This document shows, in pieces, positions 1 through 6,930 of a DNA stretch of 12,330 bases. Below the pieces are notes generated by a model that saw only the letters and a program-made list of their open reading frames with translations, was not told where the DNA came from and did no database searches. This stretch comes from Candidatus Nitrosopolaris rasttigaisensis (GTDB lineage Archaea > Thermoproteota > Nitrososphaeria > Nitrososphaerales > Nitrososphaeraceae): assembly GCA_933226995.1 (NCBI GenBank), contig CAKOFP010000071.1:1-12330 (forward strand), written 5' to 3'. Every line of letters starts with the position of its first letter. Position 1 is the first letter of the stretch. Made by a program: the position numbers and the translations under genes.

Positions 1-58
1 ATAGCAAAGCGCCCTCGCTTTTCTGCCGGTTTCTCTCCTCCACAATCTCATCTGTCAT
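1..58 (-). CDS. Possible 5' end of a gene running off the window (partial)
   Basis: An ATG at 58 opens a frame on the minus strand that stays open to the window edge and reads MTDEIVEERNRQKSEGALL. The product is charged and looks protein-like but is far too short to identify. The same frame is also open upstream of the ATG, so the start is a guess. An AT-rich element at 90-97 could be a promoter. The gene would diverge from ilvB. I infer it is a real gene start only weakly; chance is possible. Confidence 0.3.
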   Translation of the reverse strand, partial: MTDEIVEERNRQKSEGALL

Positions 59-233
59 TACCTGTGGTGTTTGTGTTTTCGGCGATTCAGATATTATGAG
101 CGTCGTCCAGACGCAGGTGACAACCCCAAGTAATGGGAATGGCCAACTTTTTGAGAAACCAGAGTGCAGGGACCAAAAAATGCTTGATTGCATATGGAGA
201 ATACTAAATTTGCACTTTACTCTGGACACAATC

Positions 234-242
234 TTTATAAAT
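234..242 (+). promoter_or_regulatory. TATA box, probable ilvB operon promoter
   Basis: TTTATAAAT at 234-242 is close to the archaeal TATA consensus. Transcription would start near 260-268, giving ilvB an unusually long leader of about 155-160 nt. It is the best TATA match upstream of the operon; the start site itself is inferred. Confidence 0.5.
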
Positions 243-407
243 TGTGTTGCAGCAAGCAGTCTGTCGAAAATGCCTGATGCTAACGGTGAAGAGTATACTG
301 TAGATTCTTCGCAACTACAAGTAAATGTTCCAAGCGCAGCAGTTGTCATGCTGCTATAGATACAGCTCTGCACATTGTTTTAGCAGGGCGTTGTTTGAAA
401 AAGAAAT

Positions 408-413
408 AGGTGA
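408..413 (+). promoter_or_regulatory. Ribosome binding site of ilvB
   Basis: AGGTGA lies 9 nt before the ATG at 423 and matches the conserved 3' end of archaeal 16S rRNA. It favours the ATG at 423 over the in-frame ATG at 432. Confidence 0.65.
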
Positions 414-422
414 ACTGTGTAA

Positions 423-2108
423 ATGGTAGAAATGATCGGCGCAAAAGCTTTGATCCATGCTCTCGAAAAGGAGGGGGTGGACATAGTGTTTGGACTGCCA
501 GGTGGGGCGAACCTGCCTATTTATGACGCCCTCGTTGATGCCAACTTTAGACATATACTTGTCAGACACGAACAATCGGCATCTCATATGGCGGATGGCT
601 ATGCGAGAATAAAGCGAAAGGCAGGGGTATGTTTTGCAACTTCAGGTCCCGGCGCTACAAATCTTATTACAGGCATCGCTACTGCACATGCTGACTCTTC
701 TCCAATGATAGCTGTAACAGGACAAGTGCCGCTGGCAATGATTGGCAAGGATGCTTTCCAAGAGACAGATATTATTGGTGTTGCAAATCCCTGCACAAAA
801 TATGCCTTCCAACCCCGGTCTGCACATGAAATCCCAGAGACGGTAAAAAAAGCGTTTTATATTGCTGAAAGTGGAAGACCAGGACCTGTACTGATAGATA
901 TCCCGAAGGACGTACAGCAGTCGAGCGCTGATATGAACTTCCCAGAACTTATAAAAGTAAGAGGGTACAGCCCGGTGGTAGATGCGGACCTTTCTCAATT
1001 AGGCAAGTCAGTGGAAATTTTGCTTAATGCTGAGAGACCCATAATAATGGGCGGAGGGGGTGTCATTCTCTCGGGGGCTTTTTCTGAATTGCAAGCAGTT
1101 GCAGAGATATTGATGGCTCCGGTGGTGACTACGTTTAAGGGTAAAGGATCGTTTCCTGAAAATCATCCTCTTGCTATGGGTCCAATTGGGATGCACGGAC
1201 ACGCAGAGGCCAACAAAATGATTTTGGAGGCAGATTGTATATTGGCAGTGGGCGCAAGATTTTCAGACAGATCAGTTGGAAGGTACGATGAATTTGGAAG
1301 GGGTATGAGCATCATACATATGGATGTCGACCCTGCCGAAATTGGCAAGAACAAATCAGTAGATGTAGCAGTTATCGGAGATGTAAAGTCGTCTCTGAGA
1401 ACCCTTGTCAAAATGCTCTCAAAGGTTATAGTAAAAAAAGACCAAGATAACCCGTGGGTGAGGAGAAGAAAAGAACTTATCGATCATTATGCAGAGACAC
1501 TAAAGGATTATCCAAGAGATCTTACAGCCAGAAAAGCATTAAAAAAACTTAGGGAAATATTGCCGGCTAATTCGATTGCGACTACTGAAGTGGGCCAATG
1601 TCAGATGTGGGCATCGTTACACTTTGACGTTATATCTCCTGGCACTTTTTTTAGCTCAACCGGACTTGGGACTATGGGCTTCGGCTTTCCTGCTTCGATT
1701 GGTGCAAAGGCTGCTAGGCCAGTAGTGCCTGTGGTCGATATAGCTGGCGATGGGTCATTTAATATGACGGAGAACTCTCTTGCCGTGTCTGTGCTGGATA
1801 ACTTACCTGTAATTGTCTTTTTAATGAATAATTATATGCTTGGGATGGTGGCTCAATGGCAGAGAACATTTTATAACAGACGCTATAGCGGGGTCCACCA
1901 GCGTAACTGCCCAGATTATGTAAAAATTGCACAAGCGTATGGCGCACAGGGTATCAAAGCTCAGTCTTTGTCAGAGTTGGAAAAAGCAATCAGATCAGCT
2001 CTCAAGATGGAAGTTGCAACCGTCATTGATATTATCATAGACCCTGAGGAAGATGTTTATCCTTTCGTAATACCAGGCACAGGTCTCAAAGACATGGTTA
2101 CAGGATAG
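423..2108 (+). CDS. ilvB: Acetolactate synthase, large (catalytic) subunit
   Basis: This thiamine diphosphate enzyme condenses two pyruvates to 2-acetolactate (valine/leucine branch), or pyruvate with 2-oxobutyrate to acetohydroxybutyrate (isoleucine branch). At 561 aa it has the usual family length. The N-terminal ThDP-binding domain carries the catalytic glutamate E50 in LVRHEQSASHMADGYAR. The central domain is cofactor-binding. The C-terminal domain has the ThDP/Mg motif GDGSFN from residue 442 and NN at 469-470. The GLPGGANLPIYDAL start region and SGPGATN are typical of biosynthetic AHAS. The small subunit follows 10 nt later, which separates it from related oxalyl-CoA decarboxylases or pyruvate oxidases. 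It is the first gene of the branched-chain operon. The start at 423 is supported by AGGTGA. Confidence 0.96.
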   Translation: MVEMIGAKALIHALEKEGVDIVFGLPGGANLPIYDALVDANFRHILVRHEQSASHMADGYARIKRKAGVCFATSGPGATNLITGIATAHADSSPMIAVTGQVPLAMIGKDAFQETDIIGVANPCTKYAFQPRSAHEIPETVKKAFYIAESGRPGPVLIDIPKDVQQSSADMNFPELIKVRGYSPVVDADLSQLGKSVEILLNAERPIIMGGGGVILSGAFSELQAVAEILMAPVVTTFKGKGSFPENHPLAMGPIGMHGHAEANKMILEADCILAVGARFSDRSVGRYDEFGRGMSIIHMDVDPAEIGKNKSVDVAVIGDVKSSLRTLVKMLSKVIVKKDQDNPWVRRRKELIDHYAETLKDYPRDLTARKALKKLREILPANSIATTEVGQCQMWASLHFDVISPGTFFSSTGLGTMGFGFPASIGAKAARPVVPVVDIAGDGSFNMTENSLAVSVLDNLPVIVFLMNNYMLGMVAQWQRTFYNRRYSGVHQRNCPDYVKIAQAYGAQGIKAQSLSELEKAIRSALKMEVATVIDIIIDPEEDVYPFVIPGTGLKDMVTG

Positions 2109-2118
2109 TGAAATAGTT

Positions 2119-2676
2119 GTGGTAACTACAACTTTACCCAGCACCCCGACAGCGCCAACTCCAACTACTACCCTAGCTGAAAAAATTGGGGGTTGGCATA
2201 TATTGTCCGCTCTGCTAGAAAATAAACCCGGCGTTCTGTTTAGGGTGACGAATCTTTTTCGGGCCCGGAATTTTAACATTGAGAGTATAACTGTAGGTTC
2301 CACCGAACAACCCGATCTCTCAAGGATGACAATTACACTTAATAGTGACGAAAGAACGCTTGATCAACTCGCAAAGCAGCTTAGGAAGTTAATTGATGTG
2401 GTAGAAGTCAAGGTACTTGACACAGATAAAACAGTTTATCGTGAGCTTGCCTTGATAAAAATGAATGCAGGAGACCCCACGACGAGAATGGAAATAACCA
2501 ATTTTGCATCTATTTTTAGAGCAAATATACTCGATATCGGAAAAGAGACAATTACCGTTGAGCTTACTGGAACGCCTGACAAAATCGAGGCGTTTAAGAA
2601 TCTTGTCGATCACTTTGGAATTACACAGCTGGCCAGAACGGGCGTTTCTGCTCTCCCGAGGGGTGCAGAACTTTAG
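2119..2676 (+). CDS. ilvN: Acetolactate synthase, small (regulatory) subunit
   Basis: This is the regulatory partner of IlvB; it stimulates catalysis and binds valine for feedback inhibition. The product is 185 aa, longer than the usual 160-170. Residues about 26-100 form the ACT domain (WHILSALLENKPGVLFRVTN, then RNFNIESITVGSTE). Residues about 101-178 form the C-terminal domain typical of these subunits. The NKPG and NIES segments at the usual valine site are present, so feedback is likely kept. The GTG at 2119 is the only reasonable start; no in-frame ATG lies between it and the ACT domain. This gives a 20-odd residue Thr/Pro-rich tail that is probably disordered. It lies 10 nt after ilvB and touches leuA, so it is surely co-transcribed. 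Confidence 0.94.
   Translation: MVTTTLPSTPTAPTPTTTLAEKIGGWHILSALLENKPGVLFRVTNLFRARNFNIESITVGSTEQPDLSRMTITLNSDERTLDQLAKQLRKLIDVVEVKVLDTDKTVYRELALIKMNAGDPTTRMEITNFASIFRANILDIGKETITVELTGTPDKIEAFKNLVDHFGITQLARTGVSALPRGAEL
2658..2665 (+). promoter_or_regulatory. Ribosome binding site of leuA inside ilvN
   Basis: GAGGGGTG within the last codons of ilvN lies 11 nt before the leuA ATG at 2677. It supports that start, which directly follows the ilvN stop codon. Confidence 0.5.
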
Positions 2677-4191
2677 ATGTTAGGCGCTGACAGTAAAGTA
2701 AGAATATTTGATACAACGTTAAGAGATGGTGAACAAACACCTGGGGTTTCAATAACCCCTGAGCAGAAGGTGCAGATTGCGATTAAACTTGATGAGCTTG
2801 GAATTGATGCTATTGAGGTCGGCTTTCCTGTCGTGTCCCACGGAGAAGCAATTGCAATCAAAAATATAACCAAACAAGGATTAAAAGCAGAAATTTGTGG
2901 CTTGGCCCGCACCATAAAATCAGACTTAGATGCTGCTATAAATTGCGACTTAACCTACGTCCACACTTTTATTGCAACGTCAGATATTCATATGCAGTTT
3001 AAGTTAAAAATGGATCGACAACAGGTGCTGGAAAAGGCTGTATGGGCGGTAGAATACGCCAAAAAACATGGTGTTGAGGTAGAGTTTTCTGCTGAGGACG
3101 CAACACGATCCGATCGAGGATTCTTAAATCAAGTTTTCATGGCCGTGGCGAATGTTGGTGTTGATAGATTAGACATTCCGGATACAGTAGGCTACGCTAC
3201 TCCCCAATATATCGAACAGCTTGTCAAAGATGTAAAGGCATACACTAGGCTTCCGATTAGCATGCACTGTCATGATGATTTTGGTTTGGCGGTAGCTAAC
3301 TCGCTATCGGGAATTAACGCGGGTGCAGATTGCGCCCATGTGACAATAAACGGATTAGGTGAGCGAGCAGGTAATGCATCGCTTGAGGAATTTGTTATGG
3401 CACTTCAATGCCTCTACGGTAGGAAACATAATATCAAAACTGAGTTGCTATATGAGACTTCTAAATTCGTATCAAATACGATGGGAATAATTGTCCAACC
3501 AAACAAAGCAATAATCGGTGAAAACGCCTTTGGTCACGAATCTGGTATTCATACCCACGGTATTATAAATAATCCGCTTACCTATGAACCAATTAGTCCT
3601 GATCTTGTGGGTAGAAAAAGATGGATGCAAGCAGGTAAACACGCTGGTGCCCACGGAATAAAGGCGATGCTGGAGGGTTTTGGCATCGGGCCGACAGAGA
3701 AGGAACTTTATGACATTGTGGAAAAGCAAAAGAACCTTGCTGACAAGGGGAAATCTATCACCACCGCAGATCTCCTGTCTATAGCGGGCGAGGTTATGCG
3801 TAATAATAAATTCGAGGAGAAATTCAAACTCTATGATTTTCATATTGTTACAGGGATGAATATAATACCGACCGCTGTAGTTAGATTAAATACGGACGGC
3901 AAGGATTTCATTGCCTCAGAAATTGGGGTTGGGCCTGTCGATGCTGCTCTGAAAGCGATACAAAAGATTGCAGGAGAAATGGCTAATATAAAAATCCGGG
4001 AATACCGACTAGATTCTATCACTGGGGGCTCGGACGCATTAGCTGAGGTGTCCGTGAAGGTGGAGGACAAAAACGGCAACGTTGTTTCAGCAAGAAAAGC
4101 TGGTGAGGATGTCGTGGTTGCTTCAGTTCAGGCTATGATGGATGCGATTAACAAAGTTATGTTGCAAAAAGTGCTCTATTCAAAGAATTAA
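2677..4191 (+). CDS. leuA: 2-isopropylmalate synthase (LeuA/CimA family)
   Basis: This enzyme condenses acetyl-CoA with 2-oxoisovalerate, the first committed step to leucine. It is 504 aa, the usual length for the form with a regulatory domain. The N-terminal TIM barrel has FDTTLRDGEQTPGVS (catalytic R16, metal D17), metal ligands H197 and H199 in MHCHDDFGLAVANS, and NGLGERAGNASLEE. The linker and C-terminal LeuA allosteric domain (about 370-500) show GVGPVDAALKAI, GGSDALAEVSV and GEDVVVASVQAMMDAI. EVGFPVVS and HTFIATS match LeuA rather than methanogen citramalate synthase, so I prefer LeuA. Citramalate or homocitrate activity cannot be excluded by eye. No gap separates it from ilvN. Confidence 0.88.
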   Translation: MLGADSKVRIFDTTLRDGEQTPGVSITPEQKVQIAIKLDELGIDAIEVGFPVVSHGEAIAIKNITKQGLKAEICGLARTIKSDLDAAINCDLTYVHTFIATSDIHMQFKLKMDRQQVLEKAVWAVEYAKKHGVEVEFSAEDATRSDRGFLNQVFMAVANVGVDRLDIPDTVGYATPQYIEQLVKDVKAYTRLPISMHCHDDFGLAVANSLSGINAGADCAHVTINGLGERAGNASLEEFVMALQCLYGRKHNIKTELLYETSKFVSNTMGIIVQPNKAIIGENAFGHESGIHTHGIINNPLTYEPISPDLVGRKRWMQAGKHAGAHGIKAMLEGFGIGPTEKELYDIVEKQKNLADKGKSITTADLLSIAGEVMRNNKFEEKFKLYDFHIVTGMNIIPTAVVRLNTDGKDFIASEIGVGPVDAALKAIQKIAGEMANIKIREYRLDSITGGSDALAEVSVKVEDKNGNVVSARKAGEDVVVASVQAMMDAINKVMLQKVLYSKN

Positions 4192-4193
4192 AG

Positions 4194-4199
4194 TTTATA
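4194..4199 (+). promoter_or_regulatory. Possible internal promoter for leuB
   Basis: TTTATA lies just after the leuA stop and is centred about 28 nt before the leuB TTG codon. That is the spacing expected for a leaderless archaeal transcript. leuB has no visible Shine-Dalgarno motif, which fits. It may add to read-through from the operon promoter. Confidence 0.35.
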
Positions 4200-4224
4200 C
4201 CTTGTTAAATAAATTGATTGTTGA

Positions 4225-5250
4225 TTGGGAAGGTATAACGTTGCGCTAATAGCGGGTGACGGAGTAGGCCCAGAGCTCACTTCATCTGCGAAAACGATAC
4301 TTGAAACGATAAACGACAATAGTAACATTAAATTTAATATAAGAAATGTAGATGCAGGTGACGGGGCTCTAGCCAAATACGGTAAAGCCCTTCCACAATT
4401 CAGCTCTGATGTAATACAAAAGTCACAAGTATGTTTAAAAGGACCTGTGGGAGAGAGCGCTTCAGACGTGATCCTCGTTTTACGACGGCTGTACGATCTG
4501 TACGCAAATGTTAGACCGGCAAAGTCCTATCCTAATATTCCAAATCTTTCAGCCAATGTAGATCTAGTGATAATAAGAGAAAATACGGAGGACGTTTACT
4601 TAGGATGGGAATTTGACGCTGATGAGAATACAGTGGTAGGGCTGAGGGTAACGTCCGAAAGGGCGTCTAGACGAATTGCAGAGTACGGCTTTAAAACAGC
4701 GATGTTTCGGAATAAAAAGAAGAGACTTGTAACAGTACATAAGGCCAACGTCTTGCGCAAGGGTGATGGATTATTTGCAAGAACCTGTAAGTCAATCGCT
4801 CAAAATTATCCCGAAATTATCTATAGCGAATTATATGTAGATACGTGCGCCATGAATCTGATCCGGAATCCACAAGAATTTGATGTTATTTTGACAACGA
4901 ACCTATACGGTGACATATTGTCAGACGAGGCCGCGCAGGTAGTAGGGGGGCTTGGATTGGGCCCAGCCGCTAATATTGGGGAGTCTTTTGCGTTGTTCGA
5001 GCCGGTTCATGGTGCCGCATTCGATATAGCTGGAAAAAATATAGCAAATCCATCTTCTATTTTATTATCAATAAAGATGATGCTGGAGTGGCTATCAGAC
5101 AAATATCGTGATAGGGACGCATTTAAAGAGGGACAGCGCATAGAATCCGCTATGATTATGCTGCTAAGAAAAAACAGAAAAACCAAAGATATCGGCGGGA
5201 AACTTACTACTACCGAATTTACGAAGCTACTATCTCTATCAATGTACTAA
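4225..5250 (+). CDS. leuB: 3-isopropylmalate dehydrogenase (isocitrate/isopropylmalate dehydrogenase family)
   Basis: This NAD-dependent enzyme decarboxylates 3-isopropylmalate to 2-oxoisocaproate, the third step to leucine. The 341 aa match the family. Substrate arginines are R87 and R97 in LRRLYDLYANVRP and R118 in IRENTEDVY. The catalytic pair is Y125 and K173 (VHKANVLRKGDG). Metal ligands are D206, D230 and D234 (NLYGDILSDE). D267-I268 in HGAAFDIAGKNIANP point to NAD rather than NADP. The operon context favours isopropylmalate. The family also includes isocitrate and homoisocitrate dehydrogenases, and ENTEDVY is somewhat isocitrate-like. The start is TTG at 4225; an in-frame stop at 4222-4224 excludes anything earlier, and the frame opens straight into YNVALIAGDGVGPE. 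It begins 33 nt after leuA. Confidence 0.88.
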   Translation: MGRYNVALIAGDGVGPELTSSAKTILETINDNSNIKFNIRNVDAGDGALAKYGKALPQFSSDVIQKSQVCLKGPVGESASDVILVLRRLYDLYANVRPAKSYPNIPNLSANVDLVIIRENTEDVYLGWEFDADENTVVGLRVTSERASRRIAEYGFKTAMFRNKKKRLVTVHKANVLRKGDGLFARTCKSIAQNYPEIIYSELYVDTCAMNLIRNPQEFDVILTTNLYGDILSDEAAQVVGGLGLGPAANIGESFALFEPVHGAAFDIAGKNIANPSSILLSIKMMLEWLSDKYRDRDAFKEGQRIESAMIMLLRKNRKTKDIGGKLTTTEFTKLLSLSMY

Positions 5251-5260
5251 GGCGGTTCCG

Positions 5261-5288
5261 TGTGACTATCATTCCGTGGATTGTCACA
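5261..5288 (+). terminator. Hairpin after leuB, possible 3' end of the operon
   Basis: A 6-bp stem with a 16-nt loop starts 10 nt after the leuB stop. No long T-run follows, so it may be a processing or stabilising structure rather than a true terminator. Confidence 0.25.
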
Positions 5289-5480
5289 GCATTTTGGCGA
5301 TAGTTGCTCCCAGGCAATTAGCATAAAGACGAATGGAATATTCATAACTGCAGGTGCAAATAAAGCCGGCTGAAACGCTGTGACACCGAGCTTCTGACCC
5401 ATCATTTTCAGAAAAGGGGTGGAGCAACGGTGAAAACCAAGATTGGGAACCCTTTCTTCAGCAACTGAGAGGAAGCTAAT

Positions 5481-5494
5481 TTTATTTATATTTT
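5481..5494 (+). promoter_or_regulatory. Possible TATA box for the 58-codon frame
   Basis: TTTATTTATATTTT contains a good archaeal TATA match centred about 27 nt before the TTG at 5516, the spacing of a leaderless start. It supports transcription of the downstream short frame or of a non-coding RNA. Confidence 0.35.
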
Positions 5495-5515
5495 GGCAAT
5501 CAGACCTAAAAGATT

Positions 5516-5692
5516 TTGAGATGTACAATTACCTTGAACCTTTCAAAAAGTAAAAATTTTGTTTTAGCAGAAGAAATGTCGCAAACTTGGATCTGCAATG
5601 AGCAAATCGGTGAGGTCAGAGTTTATCTAACCGTATATAAATCAAAAGTATGCATCAAAAGACTTGTATCCCCGGCGCTGATGGTGTCATGA
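5516..5692 (+). CDS. Possible small protein of 58 aa, unknown
   Basis: A TTG at 5516 opens 58 codons to a TGA at 5690-5692. The middle reads SQTWICNEQIGEVRVYLTVY followed by a Lys/Arg/Val-rich stretch, a pattern suggesting beta strands. All three arginines use AGA, as is common in the neighbouring genes. A TATA-like element sits about 27 nt upstream. A shorter product of 38 aa could start at the ATG at 5576, but that has no Shine-Dalgarno motif. I do not recognise it. Against it: the length is close to chance, and a second TATA box lies inside the frame at 5634. It could also be the remnant of a longer gene. Confidence 0.3.
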   Translation: MRCTITLNLSKSKNFVLAEEMSQTWICNEQIGEVRVYLTVYKSKVCIKRLVSPALMVS

Positions 5693-5738
5693 AATGCCGA
5701 GTGGTCCAATGCATGACTCATATGATCATTGTTTTTTT
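5634..5738 (+). ncRNA. Candidate small RNA: TATA box to poly-T run
   Basis: TATATAAAT at 5634-5642 is a strong archaeal TATA box, so a transcript would begin near 5660-5667. A run of seven T at 5732-5738 could terminate it, giving roughly 75 nt. Two possible stems interleave: CGGCG 5673-5677 with TGCCG 5695-5699, and GTCATG 5686-5691 with CATGAC 5712-5717. They would form either a pseudoknot or two alternative folds. No known RNA family is recognised. The call is inferred from promoter, terminator and fold only. Confidence 0.3.
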
Positions 5739-5769
5739 CGAAAATAGAGGAGCCAAACCGGGATAGCGC

Positions 5770-5776
5770 ATATATA
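5770..5776 (+). promoter_or_regulatory. TATA box of ilvC (leaderless transcript)
   Basis: ATATATA centred 27 nt before the ilvC ATG implies that transcription starts at or next to the start codon. ilvC lacks a Shine-Dalgarno motif, which agrees. ilvC is thus a separate unit from ilvBN-leuAB. Confidence 0.6.
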
Positions 5777-5799
5777 GAACAGTTTCACACTCGATCGCT

Positions 5800-6804
5800 A
5801 TGTCTGCCAAAAGATGGCTGGATGCACACGTAAAAATCGATCCAATAAAAAACCAATCCGTCGCAGTGATCGGCTACGGTATTCAAGGTCGTGCCCAAGC
5901 GAGCAATATGAAAGATTCAGGAATCGACGTAATTATTGGTCTGAGAAAAGATGGCAAGACCTGGAAATTAGCACAGCAGGACGGTCACAAAGTAATGGGT
6001 ATATCAGAAGCCGTAGCTGGCGCCGATATCGTCCATATTTTGATTCCGGACATGGAACAGGCAGATACGTACTCCAAGTATATTGCCCCATATATGACAG
6101 AAGGAAATGCACTTAGCTTTTCTCATGGAGCGGCGATTCACTGGAAATGGATAGTCCCCCCGAAAAATGCGGATGTGATCATGGTAGCCCCTAAAGGTCC
6201 AGGTCAACTGGTGCGAGAATTATATCAACAAGGTTTTGGCACCCCATCTTTGGTCGCAGTGCATCAGGATCATACAGAAAAAGCTTGGGATAGGGTGTTG
6301 GCAATGGCGAAAGGTATCGGTAGTACGAGACCAGGAGTTATTCAAACTTCTTTTAAAGAGGAGGTCGAAACGGACTGGTTTGGTGAGCAAGTAGATCTTT
6401 GTGGGGGCGCCCACTCTCTGGTGAAGGATGCATTTGAAACGCTAGTAGAGTCAGGATACCAACCCGAAGTTGCGTACTTCGAATGTCTTCATGAACTAAA
6501 ATTAATAGTAGATCTTATTCAAAAATATGGGATTACTGGCATGTATAAACGTGTAAGTGAAACTGCCAGATATGGTGGATTGACCAGAGGTCCAAGGGTG
6601 GTTAATGAGGAATCAAGAAATAGAATGAAGGAGATTTTAAAAGAAATTCAATCGGGCCAGTTCGCAGAAGAGTGGGTTAACGTTTACAAGAAAGAGGGAA
6701 AAAATTCGTTCGCTCGATACATGAAAGAACTTGAAAATCACCAAGTAGAAAAGGTTGGAAAAGATATGCGCAAGATGATGTGGCCAAATTCGCAGGAGAA
6801 TTAA
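5800..6804 (+). CDS. ilvC: Ketol-acid reductoisomerase, class I
   Basis: This enzyme isomerises and reduces acetolactate (or acetohydroxybutyrate) to the dihydroxy acid, the second common step to valine, leucine and isoleucine. The 334 aa match the class I (short) form. The Rossmann domain has GYGIQG at 25-30 and the conserved SHG (H109). The knotted all-helical domain carries K132 in VAPKGPG and metal ligands D192 and E196 in ETDWFGEQ, plus E228 and E232 in FECLHELK. The cofactor loop after the second strand reads LRKDGKTW (48-55). Common NADPH enzymes have small Ser residues where this one has D51-G52 and T54, so cofactor choice is uncertain. The ATG at 5800 fits the leaderless promoter. 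Confidence 0.96.
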   Translation: MSAKRWLDAHVKIDPIKNQSVAVIGYGIQGRAQASNMKDSGIDVIIGLRKDGKTWKLAQQDGHKVMGISEAVAGADIVHILIPDMEQADTYSKYIAPYMTEGNALSFSHGAAIHWKWIVPPKNADVIMVAPKGPGQLVRELYQQGFGTPSLVAVHQDHTEKAWDRVLAMAKGIGSTRPGVIQTSFKEEVETDWFGEQVDLCGGAHSLVKDAFETLVESGYQPEVAYFECLHELKLIVDLIQKYGITGMYKRVSETARYGGLTRGPRVVNEESRNRMKEILKEIQSGQFAEEWVNVYKKEGKNSFARYMKELENHQVEKVGKDMRKMMWPNSQEN

Positions 6805-6814
6805 TACCCGTTGC

Positions 6815-6834
6815 TCAAATACGACGCTATTTGA
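6815..6834 (+). terminator. Hairpin after ilvC
   Basis: TCAAATA pairs with TATTTGA around a 6-nt loop, 10 nt after the ilvC stop. No T-run follows directly. It may mark the ilvC 3' end in the convergent gap with the eL40 gene. Confidence 0.3.
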
Positions 6835-6930
6835 TGATCAAGTTTGGTGTACCACCCTAGGGCATACCTTTGATTATTGCATTTTCTCCGGATATCTTTA
6901 TACACAATCCCAATTATTAGTGAAAAGAAA

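Larger units (their letters stand above)
59..422. other. Intergenic region upstream of ilvB
   Basis: This 364-base stretch holds the putative ilvB TATA box near 234-242 and about 155 bases of presumed leader. A weak hairpin (AGCAG at 338-342 with CTGCT at 351-355) lies in the leader. An 87-codon frame at 96-359 and a 24-codon frame at 133-207 are open but have no convincing support. I see no RNA gene. Confidence 0.5.
5251..5515. other. 3' region of leuB, no supported gene
   Basis: A stem (TGTGAC at 5261-5266 with GTCACA at 5283-5288) lies 10 nt after the leuB stop. TTCCGTG is repeated at 5256 and 5272. A 93-codon frame on the minus strand is open here but starts with TTG, has no promoter and resembles nothing known. 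A T-rich TATA-like element lies at 5481-5494. Confidence 0.4.

Noticed and set aside
133..207. 24-codon frame (ATG at 133) behind an AGGTGA motif at 115-120
   Set aside because: Spacing of 12 nt is long, the frame is very short and it lies before the likely ilvB promoter; it is not rich in branched-chain codons as a leader peptide would be.
96..359. 87-codon open frame on the plus strand upstream of ilvB
   Set aside because: No ribosome binding site, low-quality composition and the ilvB TATA box lies inside it.
5247..5528. 93-codon minus-strand frame with a hydrophobic patch
   Set aside because: TTG start without promoter or Shine-Dalgarno motif, no recognisable family, and it overlaps the leuB end and its hairpin.
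5686..5770. tRNA-like stretch (class II D-arm resemblance, CTCATA anticodon-loop resemblance)
   Set aside because: Anticodon stem and acceptor stem cannot be paired and no T-arm is present in the right place.
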